Assembly: GCA_943789465.1 (NCBI GenBank)
Contig: CALSUF010000002.1
Span: 62,001-126,000, forward strand
DNA from: an uncultured Flavobacteriaceae bacterium
GTDB taxonomy: Bacteria > Bacteroidota > Bacteroidia > Flavobacteriales > Flavobacteriaceae
Length of the DNA: 64,000 nt
Reading direction: 5' to 3'
A program made the translations under genes and the position numbers. Positions 42,887-51,124 of the stretch are shown one piece after another; the stretch's first letter is position 1, and each line of letters opens with the position of its first letter. The notes below the pieces were generated by a model. The model ran no database searches. It worked only from the letters and a program-made list of their open reading frames with translations, and was not told the DNA's origin.

Positions 42887-44695
42887 TTAAAAGCAATAGC
42901 TGTTTTCTTCTTTTACTTTTTCGGAAATTTCTATACGTAAATCTACAATATCAGGGTAGTTAGTGTATTTTGTAAAACGTTTAAGCCCCATTAACATCAT
43001 GCGTTGTTCATCGCCTTCAGCAAAAGAAATAATACTTTCTTTTCCTTTTTCTTCTACAATATCTACGGCATGATATAAATATAACTTAGCCATTGCGATT
43101 TGTGCAGATTGTTCTTTTTGGCTTGTGCGCTTTACATTTTTTTCAGTTCTTAGAATTGCGGATTCTGCCATATAAATCTCGATTAAGATATCTGCAGCAG
43201 CAATTAATAATTGTTGATGTTCTTCTAGTTGAGGGCCATACTTTTGAACCGCTCCACCAGCTACCATTAAGAATGTTTTTTTTAACTTTTTAATCATTTC
43301 TTTTTCTTCTGAAAATAACTCAGAATAATCTGGTGTTTCAAAAGAAGGTATCCCCATAAGTTCTTCTTGTACTTTTGAAGCAGGTCCTAGTAAATCAACA
43401 TGTCCTTTCATTGCTTTTTTAACTAACATTCCAACAGAAAGCATTCTATTAATTTCATTGGTTCCTTCGTAAATACGTGCAATTCTAGCATCTCTCCATG
43501 CAGACTCCATTGGCGTTTCTTCAGAGAATCCCATACCACCAAAGATTTGAATCCCTTCATCTGCACAATTTTGTACATCTTCTGAAACTGCCACTTTTAA
43601 TATAGAACATTCAATAGCATATTCTTCAACTCCTTTGAGCTCTGCCTCTTGGTGAGTATTTCCTGCAGCTTCACGTAATGCGATACGATCCTCGATATCT
43701 TTTGCAGCCCTGTAGGTTGCAGATTCCCCAGCATAAGCACTAGCTGCCATCTCTGCTAATTTTACTTTAATGGCTCCAAAGTCCGCAATAGCGGTTTTAA
43801 ATTGTTTGCGTTCCTTGGCATAATTTACCGCGATGTTTAAAATACGTCTTTGAGAATCTAAACAAGCCGCTGCTAATTTGATACGTCCTACATTTAGTGA
43901 GTTCATAGCGATTTTAAATCCTTCGCCACGACCAGCTAACATGTTTTCAACAGGCACAACAGTATCATTAAAAAATACCTGACGGGTTGAAGAAGCTCGA
44001 ATCCCTAGTTTGTGTTCTTCTTCTCCTAAAGTGATGCCATTAGGAGTCTCGCCATTGTATTCTACAATAAAGCCAGTGATGTTTTTATCATTTTCAATCC
44101 GTGCAAAAACAATCATTACGCTACAAAACCCTGCATTTGAAATCCACATTTTTTGACCATTGATTTTGTAAGATTTTCCATCTGCAGATAATTCAGCCGT
44201 TGTTTTTCCAGAATTGGCATCTGATCCTGCACCGGGTTCTGTAAGACAGTAGGCTCCAAACCATTCTCCAGAAGCTAGTTTTGGTACATATTTTTGTTTT
44301 TGCTCTTCAGTTCCGTACAGTGTAATGGGCATTGTTCCAATTCCTGTATGTGCACCAAAAGCAGTACTTAAAGACCCTGTTCCACTGGAAATATAATCAC
44401 ACGTTAGTACTGTTGATACAAATCCCATTCCCATACCGCCATAAGCTTCGGGAACAGCTACGCTTAAAAAACCAAGATCCCCAGCTTTACGCATAACGTC
44501 TTCCGTTAATGCAAAGTCTTTAGCTTCAAATCGTGCTTTATGCGGAATGATTTCACGGTCGTTAAACTCCATAACCGCTTCTTTCATCATTTGCTGCTCT
44601 TCTGTAAAATCTTCGGGAGTAAACACATCTTCACATTTGGTTTCTTTCACTAAGAATTGCCCTCCTCTTAAGAGTTGTTTGTCGTTTGTTTCCAT
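42887..44695 (-). CDS. Acyl-CoA dehydrogenase, FadE-like (602 aa)
   Basis: An FAD enzyme catalysing the first step of fatty-acid beta-oxidation. The N-terminal helical domain is followed by AYCLTEPGAGSDANSG (FAD/substrate loop) and KMWISNAGFCSVMIVFA. The C-terminal domain contains QCADEG-type QNCADEGIQIFGGMGFSEET and ARIARIYEGTNEINRML with the catalytic Glu. The extra 180-residue C-terminal helical region is typical of the long Bacteroidota form. Last gene of the MarR-controlled operon. Confidence 0.95.
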   Translation of the reverse strand: METNDKQLLRGGQFLVKETKCEDVFTPEDFTEEQQMMKEAVMEFNDREIIPHKARFEAKDFALTEDVMRKAGDLGFLSVAVPEAYGGMGMGFVSTVLTCDYISSGTGSLSTAFGAHTGIGTMPITLYGTEEQKQKYVPKLASGEWFGAYCLTEPGAGSDANSGKTTAELSADGKSYKINGQKMWISNAGFCSVMIVFARIENDKNITGFIVEYNGETPNGITLGEEEHKLGIRASSTRQVFFNDTVVPVENMLAGRGEGFKIAMNSLNVGRIKLAAACLDSQRRILNIAVNYAKERKQFKTAIADFGAIKVKLAEMAASAYAGESATYRAAKDIEDRIALREAAGNTHQEAELKGVEEYAIECSILKVAVSEDVQNCADEGIQIFGGMGFSEETPMESAWRDARIARIYEGTNEINRMLSVGMLVKKAMKGHVDLLGPASKVQEELMGIPSFETPDYSELFSEEKEMIKKLKKTFLMVAGGAVQKYGPQLEEHQQLLIAAADILIEIYMAESAILRTEKNVKRTSQKEQSAQIAMAKLYLYHAVDIVEEKGKESIISFAEGDEQRMMLMGLKRFTKYTNYPDIVDLRIEISEKVKEENSYCF

Positions 44696-44722
44696 TCTCT
44701 TTTGTATTAAGTTTTTAGTGTA

Positions 44723-44850
44723 AAGTATTAAGATGTTTAAGTTGGTTACCCTAGTCTTAATACTTAATGTTTTTTTAAGTTTTTATTTTTATGATTACTA
44801 TTTTTTAAAAATGAAGCACAAAACTGAATTATAATGTCTTAATACTTAAT
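44723..44850. repeat. Short repeats in the gap between fadA and the dehydrogenase gene
   Basis: GTCTTAATACTTAAT occurs twice as a direct repeat (44754-44768 and 44836-44850), and the inverse AAGTATTAAGA occurs at 44723-44733. The sequence recalls the AGTCTA-type repeats around the four-helix-bundle gene and may be the scar of a similar element. The rest of the gap is AT-rich with no gene. Confidence 0.45.
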
Positions 44851-44881
44851 TCTATAAATCTTTGTTCTTTTTGTCTTGATT

Positions 44882-46072
44882 CTATTTAAGAAATTCAAAA
44901 ATTCCACAGGCACCTTGCCCTGTTCCTACACACATAGTCACTGCTCCATATTTTCCTTGCATTTGTTGCTTACGCATTTCATCAAATAATTGAACTGATA
45001 GTTTTGCACCTGTACATCCAAGTGGGTGTCCTAATGAAATAGCACCGCCATTTGGATTGATAATTTCAGAGTTGAGGTTTAATTCACGGATTACTGCCAA
45101 TGATTGAGATGCAAATGCTTCATTGAGTTCAATTAAAGATAAGTCGTCTTGCTTCAGTCCGGCTTGTTTCAAGGCTTTCGGAATGGCTTTTACAGGACCG
45201 ATTCCCATAATTCTAGGTTCTACACCAGCAGCTGCATAATTTACTAATCGTGCAATTGGTTCTAGGTTTAATTCTTTCACCATATCTTCACTCATGACCA
45301 TAACAAAAGCAGCCCCATCACTCATTTGCGATGAATTCCCTGCGGTGACACTACCTCCAGCAGCAAAGACGGCTCTTAATTTTGCCAAAGCTTCTTTACT
45401 GGTTCCTGCTCTTGGACCTTCATCTTTGGTTACCGTATAGGATCGTGTTGCTTTTTTTCCATTTGAATCAATATAGTTTTCTTCAACTTTAATAGGAACA
45501 ATTTGATCCTGAAAACGATTTTCTGCTTGTGCTTTTAACGCTTTCATGTGAGAGTTGTAAGCAAATTCGTCTTGATCTTCACGTGAAATCTTAAACTGAT
45601 TAGCAACGGCTTCAGCGGTGTTTCCCATGCCCCAATAATAATCTTCATGACCTGCTTTTACCAGGTTGTAGTTCAGTTCTGGTTTATATCCTGTCATTGG
45701 AACACTGCTCATACTTTCTGCACCACCAGCAATAATACAATCAGCCATTCCAGCTTGAATTTTAGCGGTTGCCATTCCAATGGTTTCAATTCCCGAGGAA
45801 CAAAAACGGTTGACGGTAACCCCAGGAACATCGATTATATCCAATCCCATTAAAGAGATTAATCGTGCCATATTTAGCCCTTGAGATCCTTCTGGCATAG
45901 CGTTTCCAACAATGACATCGTCTATGCGTTTTGGATCTAAATCCGGCAGTTCTTTCATCATGTGTTTGATGGTTTCTGCTGCTAATTCATCTGTTCTCTT
46001 AAAACGAAATACGCCTTTTGGTGCTTTACCAACGGCTGTTCTGTATGCTTTTACAATGTATGCGGTCTTCAT
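44882..46072 (-). CDS. fadA: Acetyl-CoA C-acyltransferase (3-ketoacyl-CoA thiolase)
   Basis: A 396-residue thiolase for the last step of beta-oxidation. VNRFCSSGIETIGMA holds the nucleophilic Cys, NPNGGAISLGHPLGCTGAKL the catalytic His and MCVGTGQGACGIF the second Cys, at normal spacing. The N-terminal start KTAYIVKAYRTAVGKAPKG is family-typical. It works with the FadB-like protein encoded upstream; the two genes are separated by an inserted four-helix-bundle gene. Confidence 0.95.
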   Translation of the reverse strand: MKTAYIVKAYRTAVGKAPKGVFRFKRTDELAAETIKHMMKELPDLDPKRIDDVIVGNAMPEGSQGLNMARLISLMGLDIIDVPGVTVNRFCSSGIETIGMATAKIQAGMADCIIAGGAESMSSVPMTGYKPELNYNLVKAGHEDYYWGMGNTAEAVANQFKISREDQDEFAYNSHMKALKAQAENRFQDQIVPIKVEENYIDSNGKKATRSYTVTKDEGPRAGTSKEALAKLRAVFAAGGSVTAGNSSQMSDGAAFVMVMSEDMVKELNLEPIARLVNYAAAGVEPRIMGIGPVKAIPKALKQAGLKQDDLSLIELNEAFASQSLAVIRELNLNSEIINPNGGAISLGHPLGCTGAKLSVQLFDEMRKQQMQGKYGAVTMCVGTGQGACGIFEFLK

Positions 46073-46099
46073 AATTTTTATTATTTATTTTAGAAAGAG

Positions 46100-46113
46100 A
46101 GTCTAGAATCTAG
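46100..46113. repeat. Left flanking repeat of the four-helix-bundle gene
   Basis: AGTCTAGAATCTAG, matching 13 of 14 positions of 46421-46434 in the same orientation. It overlaps a 15-nt palindrome (GTCTAGA, A, TCTAGAC at 46101-46115). Confidence 0.55.
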
Positions 46114-46129
46114 ACGATTAAAAATTAGA

Positions 46130-46420
46130 CTAATCAACTAAGTTATCAATAAACTTTCCTAATATTTTTTGAATTTGTAATACTTTATTTTCTAATTCTT
46201 CAAACTTATTTTTATCTAGATATTTTTTAAAATGTCTATCAGTACTTTTACTAGAGCCTTCAGAAATGTTTGAAGGAATAGAAACAGCACATCTGTTCAT
46301 TTGACTAATAAGGTTATATCTTTCAAAATCAGGAAAAGTTCGAGTTAGGCTATAGTTCTCTTTTACAAGAGAAATTCCATCTTGCCAAACTTTCAGTTTT
46401 TTAAAATTATGTCGTCCCAT
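46130..46420 (-). CDS. Four-helix-bundle protein (S23/IVS family), internally shortened
   Basis: A 96-residue protein. FKKLKVWQDGISLVKENYSL, FPDFERYNLISQMNRCAVSI followed by PSNISEGSSKSTDRHFKKYL are helices 1 and 2 of the family. The chain then passes directly to DKNKFEELENKVLQIQKILG, helix 4. The usual helix-3 segment (GSAFELETQL-type, about 24 residues) is missing, and the usual length is 115-125 residues. It sits as an insertion between two beta-oxidation genes, framed by short direct repeats. The function of the family is unknown; many members lie in 23S rRNA intervening sequences. Confidence 0.75.
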   Translation of the reverse strand: MGRHNFKKLKVWQDGISLVKENYSLTRTFPDFERYNLISQMNRCAVSIPSNISEGSSKSTDRHFKKYLDKNKFEELENKVLQIQKILGKFIDNLVD

Positions 46421-46434
46421 AGTCTATAATCTAG
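46421..46434. repeat. Right flanking repeat of the four-helix-bundle gene
   Basis: AGTCTATAATCTAG directly upstream of the gene's ATG (46420), the partner of 46100-46113. A further AGTCTAATATCTAAT follows at 46443. The gene plus repeats looks like a unit inserted into the operon. Confidence 0.55.
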
Positions 46435-46452
46435 TTTATAGCAGTCTAATAT

Positions 46453-48861
46453 CTAATTTCTAAGTGGTTTCCCAGTTTTCAACATATGCTGAATGCGTTC
46501 TAAAGTTTTGCGTTCTGTACATAAACTTAAAAAAGCTTCTCTCTCTATATCTAGCAAGTACTGTTCCGATACTAAAGTTGGTTCAGATAAGTCACCACCA
46601 GCCATGACATAGGCCAATTTATTAGCAATTTTCATATCATGTGCTGAAATGTAGTTGCTATCTTGCATGGAATCTGTCCCGACTAAAAACATCCCTAAGG
46701 CTTGTTTACCCAATACTTTTACATCGGTTCTTTTTATGGGTTGTGTGTAACCAGAATCGGCCATTAATTTAGCATGTTGTTTCGCAACAGCTATTTGACG
46801 ATCTTTATTAACTACGACCACATCTTTTCCTTTTTGTAATAAGTTGAGGTCAAATGCTTCATAAGCGGATGTAGACACTTTGGCCATACCAATGGTTAAG
46901 AAATGCTCTTGTAAGACATTTAATTGGACATCTCCTTTTTGAAAAACATCTTGTGCTCTTAAAGCCATTTCTTTTGACCCACCTCCTCCAGGAATCACAC
47001 CCACACCAAACTCAACAAGTCCCATATAGGTTTCTGCTGCGGCGACTACTTTATCTGCATGAAGTGACAATTCGCAACCACCTCCTAATGCCATACCGTG
47101 AGGTGCAGAAATTGTTGGGATTGATGAGTAACGCATACGCATCATAGAGTCTTGAAAATATTTAATCGCCATATTAAGTTCATCATATTCTTGCTCAGCA
47201 GCCATCATAAAAATCATTCCAATATTGGCACCAACAGAGAAATTTGCTCCTTGGTTACCCACAACTAATGCTGCAAAATCTTTTTCGGCTAAATCAATAG
47301 CCTTATTTAATCCCGCTAAAACATCTCCGCCAATGGTATTCATTTTCGATTGGAACTCTAAATTAAGAATACCATCGCCTATATCTTCAATAACGACTCC
47401 CGAGTTTTTAAACACTTCATTCGTTTTTCTGATGTTATCTAGAATGATAAAACTATCTTGACCAGGAATTTTTGTTTGTTCTTTTGATGGAATATCATAG
47501 GCATAAGTGGCGCCTGCTTTAACCGAATAGAACGAGTCAGAGCCTGAAGCTAACATGTCATTGACCCAAGCCGCGGGTTCTAAGCCTTCCGCTTTCATTA
47601 ATTGGATTCCTTTTTCTACCCCAATAGCATCCCATATTTGAAACGGTCCATGTTCCCATCCAAAGCCTGCTTTCATGGCATCATCAATCTTATAAAGTTC
47701 ATCCGTAATTTCAGGAATTCGGTTAGAAACATAAGCAAAAAGTGCCGTAAAGCTTTTACGGTAAAAATCACCGGCTTTATCTTTTCCATTAACTAAAACC
47801 TTAAAGCGATCTACGACTTTGTCAATTGTTTTTGTGAGTTCCAACGTGGCAAATTTTGCACGTTTAGCAGAACGGTATTCTAAGGAGTTTAAATCTAAAC
47901 TTAAAATCTCTTTTTTACCATCTGCAGACACATTTTTTTTATAAAATCCTTGTCTAGTTTTACTACCTAACCATTTGTTTTCTACCATGGTGTTGATAAA
48001 ATCTGGTAATTCAAACAATTCTAAACGCTCATCGTTAGGGCAGTTTTCTCGAATGCCGTTAGCCACATGCACTAAGGTGTCCAATCCAACAACATCGACG
48101 GTTCTAAAGGTTGCCGATTTTGGACGGCCAATGACGGGGCCAGATAATTTATCGACTTCTTCGATCGTAAGGTCCAAATCTTTAACCGCGTGAAACAAAC
48201 TTTGTATGCTAAAAATACCCACTCTGTTTCCAATAAACGCCGGCGTGTCTTTTGCGATGACAGATGTTTTTCCCAAAAACTGTTCGCCATATCCATTTAA
48301 GAACTCGAGAACTTCAGGAGATGTTTGCGGTCCTGGAATAATTTCAAATAATTTTAAATAGCGCGCAGGGTTAAAAAAGTGTGTGCCACAAAAGTGTTTT
48401 TGAAACTCTTCACTACGACCTTCACTCATGAATTTTATAGGAATTCCAGATGTATTAGAGGTGATGAGTGTTCCTGGTGTGCGGTATTTTTCTAAGTTTT
48501 CAAACACCATTTTTTTGATATCTAAACGCTCTACAACGACTTCCATAATCCAATCGACACCGGCTACTTTTGCAATGTCATCTTCCAGATTTCCTGTAGT
48601 AATGCGACTCGCAAATTTTTGATGGTAAATAGGAGAGGGCTTAGATTTTAGAGAAGCAGTGAGTGCTTCGTTAACCAATCGATTTCTAACAACTTTGTCA
48701 TCTAAAGATAAGTCTTTTTCTTTTTCTTTATTGTTGAGCTCTCTAGGGACAATATCTAAAAGTAATACGTCAACACCAATGTTGGCAAAGTGACAAGCTA
48801 TCCCGCTGCCCATAATTCCGGACCCAATAATGGCTATTTTTTTAATTCTTCTTGTTTTCAT
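46453..48861 (-). CDS. 3-hydroxyacyl-CoA dehydrogenase/enoyl-CoA hydratase fusion
   Basis: An 802-residue bifunctional beta-oxidation enzyme with the order reversed relative to E. coli FadB. The N-terminal NAD-binding domain contains IAIIGSGIMGSGIACHFANI and GTHFFNPARYLKLFEII with the catalytic His and Asn region. Two C-terminal 3HCDH domains follow (to about 430). The crotonase domain is at about 490-690: GANFSVGANIGMIFMM, then GMALGGGCELSLHADK and EFGVGVIPGGGGSKEMALRA. It is the first metabolic gene after marR and forms the trifunctional set with FadA. Confidence 0.93.
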   Translation of the reverse strand: MKTRRIKKIAIIGSGIMGSGIACHFANIGVDVLLLDIVPRELNNKEKEKDLSLDDKVVRNRLVNEALTASLKSKPSPIYHQKFASRITTGNLEDDIAKVAGVDWIMEVVVERLDIKKMVFENLEKYRTPGTLITSNTSGIPIKFMSEGRSEEFQKHFCGTHFFNPARYLKLFEIIPGPQTSPEVLEFLNGYGEQFLGKTSVIAKDTPAFIGNRVGIFSIQSLFHAVKDLDLTIEEVDKLSGPVIGRPKSATFRTVDVVGLDTLVHVANGIRENCPNDERLELFELPDFINTMVENKWLGSKTRQGFYKKNVSADGKKEILSLDLNSLEYRSAKRAKFATLELTKTIDKVVDRFKVLVNGKDKAGDFYRKSFTALFAYVSNRIPEITDELYKIDDAMKAGFGWEHGPFQIWDAIGVEKGIQLMKAEGLEPAAWVNDMLASGSDSFYSVKAGATYAYDIPSKEQTKIPGQDSFIILDNIRKTNEVFKNSGVVIEDIGDGILNLEFQSKMNTIGGDVLAGLNKAIDLAEKDFAALVVGNQGANFSVGANIGMIFMMAAEQEYDELNMAIKYFQDSMMRMRYSSIPTISAPHGMALGGGCELSLHADKVVAAAETYMGLVEFGVGVIPGGGGSKEMALRAQDVFQKGDVQLNVLQEHFLTIGMAKVSTSAYEAFDLNLLQKGKDVVVVNKDRQIAVAKQHAKLMADSGYTQPIKRTDVKVLGKQALGMFLVGTDSMQDSNYISAHDMKIANKLAYVMAGGDLSEPTLVSEQYLLDIEREAFLSLCTERKTLERIQHMLKTGKPLRN

Positions 48862-48880
48862 CTAAGTATATATAATGTTG

Positions 48881-49312
48881 TTAGAATATTTTTTTATTTG
48901 ATATCATGTTCAAAATACAGTCTGAAACTTCAAAAAAGTTATTTAGTTTTTCTTCTGAAACTTCAGTTTTAATAACACTATTGAATTTCAAAACATTTTG
49001 TTTGACTTCTTCTCTATTTTTTAGTCCCGATTCGGTTAAGTGTATAAGTACGCCACGACCATCATTTGGATTAGGTAACCTTTCAATCAAACTCATACTT
49101 TCCAATGTTTTCAAAATTCTAGATAAACTGGTCGCTTCCATGCCCATTTTTGGACCCAATGATGTTGAAGGCGTTCCATTTTGGGGATCAACACTTAAAA
49201 GTGTAAACCCTGTTGCCATGGTGATTCCATACTCTGATGCCTCTTCATTATACATTTTTTGAACCGCTAACCAAGTGGTTCTCAAAACGTAATCTATTGT
49301 TTTTTCTTTCAT
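48881..49312 (-). CDS. MarR family transcriptional regulator of the beta-oxidation operon
   Basis: A 143-residue winged-helix protein: TLLSVDPQNGTPSTSLGPKMGME, then ATSLSRILKTLESMSLIERL (recognition helix) and NPNDGRGVLIHLTESG (wing). It precedes the fadB-like gene by 19 nt and two copies of a perfect-centred dyad lie at its own promoter. It is probably a fatty-acid or acyl-CoA-responsive autorepressor, by analogy with other MarR regulators of beta-oxidation genes. The ligand is inferred. Confidence 0.85.
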   Translation of the reverse strand: MKEKTIDYVLRTTWLAVQKMYNEEASEYGITMATGFTLLSVDPQNGTPSTSLGPKMGMEATSLSRILKTLESMSLIERLPNPNDGRGVLIHLTESGLKNREEVKQNVLKFNSVIKTEVSEEKLNNFFEVSDCILNMISNKKIF

Positions 49313-49334
49313 GCTCTCTTCTAATATCTTATTT

Positions 49335-49397
49335 CAAATATAGGAAAATATATTATGCACGCATAGTAAAACATAAAAAAGTTATGCATGCATAGTA
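49335..49397 (-). promoter_or_regulatory. MarR/beta-oxidation promoter with two tandem operators
   Basis: The -7 box TATATTTG (minus strand) is at 49335-49342, so transcription would start about 15 nt before the MarR ATG. Two copies of TTATGCAYGCATAGTA lie at 49353-49368 and 49382-49397, 29 nt apart (about three turns of B-DNA). The first covers the -33 region. They differ at one base. Confidence 0.7.
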
Positions 49398-49623
49398 TTA
49401 GTTGCTCATAGAAAGATATTTAAACGAAGGATAGATACAGAAATCCTAGAGAATTACTTATGAGGATTGCTTAAAGTCGGGAAATCGAAGATTCGAAAAA
49501 GTCAAACCTATCGTCTGGTTTTTGAAACTTATTCGTAACGCGAGGAATTCGCGCACTAGCTGGGGGAATAGCTTTAAAGTAAGCAACGCAGTTGCCTTTT
49601 AAGCATGTCGCAGGCATTTTCGT

Positions 49624-49683
49624 TAACGGTCTCGTTACCCGTCAGTTACGGTTCTAATTGCGTTTATGCATTGTTGTGCATAG
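49624..49683 (-). repeat. Short attC-like junction downstream of the 65-aa gene
   Basis: In gene sense: GCACAAC, AATGCATAAA, CGTAACTGACGGGTAACG, AGACC, GTTAACG. The part TAACGGTCT/CCGTCAGTTACGG (plus strand, 49624-49651) is shared with 50939-50967, and GAGACCGTT with two other junctions. Confidence 0.5.
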
Positions 49684-49876
49684 TATTTTTTAATATTTCA
49701 TTACGCTAAATTTTCGAGTTACAGTATCATTTTTGATTTCAAACTCAACTCATCTGTCTAATGGTCTTCCATTCGTATAATACCCGTATCCTTGAGTTTC
49801 TTTTATTTTTAGTTTTTTTTCATACTATGAACAACGATGTTGCTATGAACCGCTTTAATGGTATATACTGTAATTT

Positions 49877-50074
49877 TTAACCGTCTACTTGTTTTAATGC
49901 ATTAGCTGGAAGTTGAAAAAAGGGGTTTTTACCATCCACAGAACAGGCAACACCGGAATAAGAAATACAACCATAAGTATTACCGGTAAACCTGTGAACT
50001 TTATCACCTTTTTTGAATGTAGTATTTAGCCAATCACATTCTTCTGGGGTTACATCACGCGTTAATTCAAACAT
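49877..50074 (-). CDS. Small conserved protein, 65 aa
   Basis: A soluble 65-residue protein: MFELTRDVTPEECDWLNTTF, then KKGDKVHRFTGNTYGCISYS and GVACSVDGKNPFFQLPANAL. The short beta-strands and YTGxTYGCIS-like pattern recall a small domain found in scattered Bacteroidota and cyanobacteria without function. It is a likely single-gene cassette in the second accessory region, between junctions at 49624 and 50103. Confidence 0.6.
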   Translation of the reverse strand: MFELTRDVTPEECDWLNTTFKKGDKVHRFTGNTYGCISYSGVACSVDGKNPFFQLPANALKQVDG

Positions 50075-50102
50075 AAAAATATCATTTTAAAAGGTTATTA
50101 TA

Positions 50103-50288
50103 TATTACAACGTTAAACATATGTCAAGTAGGGCAGAAAACAAGTAAATATTTTCGATTAAGTCACAAGCTATTTTTTTTAATTTTTCTCTTTTAATACC
50201 AAATTAAAAATTTGGCGGTCTCAACAAATAAAATACAAACCTATCGGTTCAGCACTTATTAGCTATGTTTTGTACAAAGTGTTATGTG
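50103..50288 (-). repeat. attC-like junction between the lipoprotein and the 65-aa gene
   Basis: Plus strand: TATTACAAC at 50103-50111, a CCAAATTAAAAATTTGG hairpin (50199-50215) followed by CGG, CCTATCGGTTCAGC, and GTTATGTG at 50281-50288, which is the exact inverse complement of CACATAAC at 50935-50942 across the lipoprotein gene. The hairpin and CCTWTCGG core align with the 50935 junction. Confidence 0.55.
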
Positions 50289-50290
50289 TT

Positions 50291-50920
50291 TTATTCTTTG
50301 TCTTCAAAAATGTCAAAATTCTCAAATCTCATCTTTCCAAAATCTTTTTTTGTTCTAATATTTGATTCTAATTTTTCAGGTTCTGATACGTGAAAGCTTT
50401 CACCTCCATCACGGTGAAGAAACCAGTAATTATCAGTTTGAGAAAATTTGTAAGTTATAATTCTTGACCATCTCCAAGCACTTCCTCCGTAGTGTTCTAT
50501 CGAGAAAGACCCGTCTTTAATTTTAATTCGTTGATATGGGTCGCCCATCATTCCTCCGCAATCAAAGCAATAAACAGTCGAGTTACTTTTTGCTGTTAGT
50601 TTGTAGCCTCCGTTGTCTTGACCTATTAGAATTAATAGAGGTCTTTTTACGGGGTTATCAATTACATTAGAAGTTTTCTCTTCGTCATTTTTCTTTAGGA
50701 CTAGGACTAGGTCATTATGCTTATCTAAGTTTAAATTTCCTGTCACACTATCAAGAACTGAATAGCCATCAGGAATAAATTTAGATATTGGGTTTTCTAA
50801 TGGTTTTTTAACATTTTTATTAAACTCTTTATTGCTGCTAGCTTGATTATCTGAACTACGGTTTTGTACACAAGCAAGTAGGTTAAGAGCCATAAATATC
50901 TTTATCAAAGAGTTTTTCAT
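50291..50920 (-). CDS. Lipoprotein of unknown function (single-gene cassette)
   Basis: A 209-residue lipoprotein: KNSLIKIFMALNLLACVQNR with the lipobox Cys at about residue 17. The mature part contains DGYSVLDSVTGNLNLDKHND, then LVLVLKKNDEEKTSNV and CFDCGGMMGDPYQRIKIKDG, like proteins that read out a stored quantity with FG-GAP-like strands. The start at 50920 is chosen because the 23 residues of the longer frame (LKSVTDGYTRPLCVI) are translated from the cassette junction repeat, not from the gene. Bounded by GTTATGTG and CACATAAC. Confidence 0.7.
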   Translation of the reverse strand: MKNSLIKIFMALNLLACVQNRSSDNQASSNKEFNKNVKKPLENPISKFIPDGYSVLDSVTGNLNLDKHNDLVLVLKKNDEEKTSNVIDNPVKRPLLILIGQDNGGYKLTAKSNSTVYCFDCGGMMGDPYQRIKIKDGSFSIEHYGGSAWRWSRIITYKFSQTDNYWFLHRDGGESFHVSEPEKLESNIRTKKDFGKMRFENFDIFEDKE

Positions 50921-50934
50921 GTTTACTTTAATTA

Positions 50935-51119
50935 CACATAACGGTCTTGTATAACCGTCAGTTACGGATTTTAAATTATCAATTTTCATAGCATTTCATC
51001 TTTTTATTTTATCTTTTTATTTTTAAAGCCAAATCAAAAGATTTGGCGGACTTGGTTAATAAGCACAGACCTTTCGGCAAGCCAAAATCGCCCTATGTTT
51101 TTTATACATTGTTGCCAGC
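50935..51119 (-). repeat. attC-like junction between the helicase and lipoprotein cassettes
   Basis: In gene sense: GCTGGCAAC, AA, TGTATAA, about 140 nt, TTATACA, AGACC, GTTATGTG. The first box completes the helicase cassette and the last opens the lipoprotein cassette; the 7-nt inner arms are perfectly complementary. The body holds a perfect hairpin GCCAAATC-AAAA-GATTTGGC at 51028-51047 and CCTTTCGGCAAGC. Confidence 0.65.
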
Positions 51120-51124
51120 AGGTT

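Larger units (their letters stand above)
49313..49876. other. 564-nt gap left of accessory region II
   Basis: Besides the promoter and operators and the cassette-like junction at 49624, it holds AAAGTCGGGA (49473-49482), also found at the left side of accessory region I, and GC-richer stretches (GCGAGGAATTCGCGC, near 49541) unlike the surroundings. No gene was seen; it may be the remains of a decayed cassette. Confidence 0.5.

Noticed and set aside
46130-46420. 23S rRNA intervening sequence, because of the S23-family protein
   Set aside because: There is no rRNA sequence around it. The gene lies inside a metabolic operon.
50291-50989. Full-length 232-residue reading of the lipoprotein
   Set aside because: The first 23 residues come from the junction repeat and would block the lipoprotein signal.
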